The notes under the pieces were generated by a model, which saw only the letters and a list, made by a program, of their open reading frames with translations, did not search any database and had not been told where the DNA came from. A program made the translations under genes and the position numbers. Shown here piece after piece: positions 28,525 to 29,803 of a stretch of DNA of 29,803 nucleotides. The stretch comes from Flavobacteriaceae bacterium. GTDB taxonomy: Bacteria > Bacteroidota > Bacteroidia > Flavobacteriales > Flavobacteriaceae. Every line of letters begins with the position of its first letter. Position 1 is the stretch's first letter. The stretch covers positions 1 through 29,803 of the forward strand of contig JABDMQ010000077.1 of assembly GCA_013001365.1 (NCBI GenBank), given 5' to 3'.

Positions 28525-29803
28525 TTATCCTACTAATTGTTCTGCGAATTCAAACCTAACAATTCCATCCATATCTATACTTGTCAGTTGAATATCATGA
28601 ACAGTATTGACAAAGCTAGGATTCCAAGGGTATTTCACTTTAATGTAATTTTCTGTAAATCCGTGAATGAAACCCTCTTTATTCTCCGCTTCAAACAGCA
28701 CTTTGCGCTTTGTTCCTATTTGACTTTCGTAGAAAGCACGGCGTTTTTTGACCGATAAACCCCGAAGCATTTTACTCCGTTTAGCTCTAACTACTTTAGG
28801 CACTACATCGCACATGCCAGCCGCAACTGTATTATCCCTCTCTGAATAGCTAAACACATGAAGATAGGAAATATCTAATTCATTCAAGAAATTATAGGTT
28901 TCCAAAAATCGCTCTTCTGTTTCACCAGGAAAACCAACAATTACATCAACGCCTATGCAAGCATGAGGCATTACACTCTTTATTCTATTGACTCGGTCTA
29001 CATATAGCTCCCTCAAGTATCTTCTTCTCATCAATTTAAGTACCTCATTGCTACCGCTTTGCAGTGGCACATGAAAATGTGGAACAAATGAATCGCTCTT
29101 GGCAACAAAATCAATGGTTTCGTTCTTTAATAAATTTGGTTCGATGGACGAAATTCGCACTCTTTGCAATCCGTTTACCTGATCCAATGCCTGCACTAAA
29201 TCATAAAATGTATGTTCATGCTTCTTGTTCCCGAATTCTCCCTTACCATAATCACCTATGTTAACACCAGTGAGCACAATTTCCTTTATTCCTTTAGCAG
29301 TGATCTCTGAGGCATTTCTTAATACATTGTCCAAAGTATCGCTTCGGGATATTCCACGAGCTAAAGGAATCGTACAGTAAGTGCATTTGTAATCACATCC
29401 GTCCTGGACTTTCAGGAAAGCCCTTGTTCGATCACCAAAAGAAAAACTTCCTACATAAAAATCAGCTTCATTAATTTCACATGAATGTACTTCGCCAAGA
29501 TCGTTCTTGGAGAGATCATTTATATAATCTGTGATCTTGAATTTTTCTGTTGCACCTAAAACAAGATCTACACCATTTACATCTGCAAGTTCTTGCGGCT
29601 TCAATTGCGCATAGCATCCTATAGCTGCAATAAAAGCCTCAGGATTTCTTTTTTGGGCTTGCTTTACAATAGTTTTAAATCTTTTATCGGCATTCTCAGT
29701 AACAGAACATGTATTAATAACATACATATCGGCTTTCTCCACAAAATCCACACGATCGAAACCTTCATCAATAAAATTGCGAGCAATTGTAGAGGTTTCT
29801 GAA
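28525..29803 (-). CDS. mtaB: tRNA threonylcarbamoyladenosine methylthiotransferase MtaB (5' partial)
   Basis: A radical-SAM methylthiotransferase running off the right edge: the frame stays open past the GTG at 29751, and the upstream codons (ETSTIARNFIDEGFDRVDF) match the family, so the true start is outside. It methylthiolates t6A37 to ms2t6A in tRNAs reading ANN codons. Visible parts are the N-terminal UPF0004 cluster-binding cysteines (NTCSVTE and AIGCYAQ; a third lies upstream, outside), the radical-SAM motif CDYKCTYC, the motifs ISSIEPNLL and HVPLQSGS, and a C-terminal TRAM-like region (FIHGFTENYIKVKYP). It converges with the GNAT-like gene, with 27 bases between stops. Confidence 0.95.
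   Translation of the reverse strand, partial: SETSTIARNFIDEGFDRVDFVEKADMYVINTCSVTENADKRFKTIVKQAQKRNPEAFIAAIGCYAQLKPQELADVNGVDLVLGATEKFKITDYINDLSKNDLGEVHSCEINEADFYVGSFSFGDRTRAFLKVQDGCDYKCTYCTIPLARGISRSDTLDNVLRNASEITAKGIKEIVLTGVNIGDYGKGEFGNKKHEHTFYDLVQALDQVNGLQRVRISSIEPNLLKNETIDFVAKSDSFVPHFHVPLQSGSNEVLKLMRRRYLRELYVDRVNRIKSVMPHACIGVDVIVGFPGETEERFLETYNFLNELDISYLHVFSYSERDNTVAAGMCDVVPKVVRAKRSKMLRGLSVKKRRAFYESQIGTKRKVLFEAENKEGFIHGFTENYIKVKYPWNPSFVNTVHDIQLTSIDMDGIVRFEFAEQLVG

Overview
The window looks like a piece of a Bacteroidota chromosome, most like the class Flavobacteriia. The evidence is: low GC outside one repeat block (about 30-40% in the stretches I counted); type IX secretion (T9SS) sorting domains of both type A and type B; a PorP/SprF homologue; DUF4252 and DUF5777 proteins; a short CarB without its C-terminal regulatory domain; and promoters of the Bacteroidota type TTTG-N19-TAnnTTTG. 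I found no IS element, phage gene, CRISPR array, tRNA or rRNA.

Layout. (1) 1-5787 (+): the 3' part of a giant secreted repeat protein with a gliding-motility type B C-terminal domain, followed by a PorP/SprF-like outer-membrane protein and a TPR/beta-propeller/OmpA protein with the domain order of PorE. The three genes are 10-11 bases apart and end at a bidirectional terminator. The repeats form a 903-bp higher-order unit that is much more GC-rich than the rest of the same gene. (2) 5845-8218 (-): a CAP-domain lipoprotein, a glycosyltransferase and a membrane-anchored haem-binding protein. (3) 8223-10478 (+): a HEAT-like protein, purB and a small two-helix membrane protein. (4) 10505-12631 (-): two DUF4252 proteins, a putative membrane anti-sigma factor and an ECF sigma factor. 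They are transcribed away from an S41 protease lipoprotein (12766-14208, +), with a repeat-rich regulatory region between. (5) 14255-17411: a 35-residue membrane protein on the minus strand and a FecBCD/BtuFCD-type ABC importer on the plus strand. (6) 17440-19309 (+): rmuC overlapping an acyl-CoA thioesterase gene. (7) 19306-22251: a DUF5777 beta-barrel protein, a T9SS-secreted cupredoxin and an OB-fold protein on the minus strand, divergent from a c-type cytochrome lipoprotein and a YceI protein on the plus strand. This is a compact extracytoplasmic redox-type cluster. (8) 22270-29803: carB, rpmH, a TPR membrane protein, a lytic transglycosylase, a small alpha/beta hydrolase, a GNAT-like protein and the 3' part of mtaB, which runs off the right edge.

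How the genes fit together. The first block is probably one secretion unit: the SprF-like protein would accompany the giant adhesin through T9SS and the OmpA protein would tie it to peptidoglycan. The sigma/anti-sigma/DUF4252/S41 block looks like an envelope-response regulon. The cupredoxin/cytochrome/YceI/DUF5777 block is the best candidate here for an undescribed system, possibly electron or copper handling at the cell surface. The remaining genes are mostly housekeeping.
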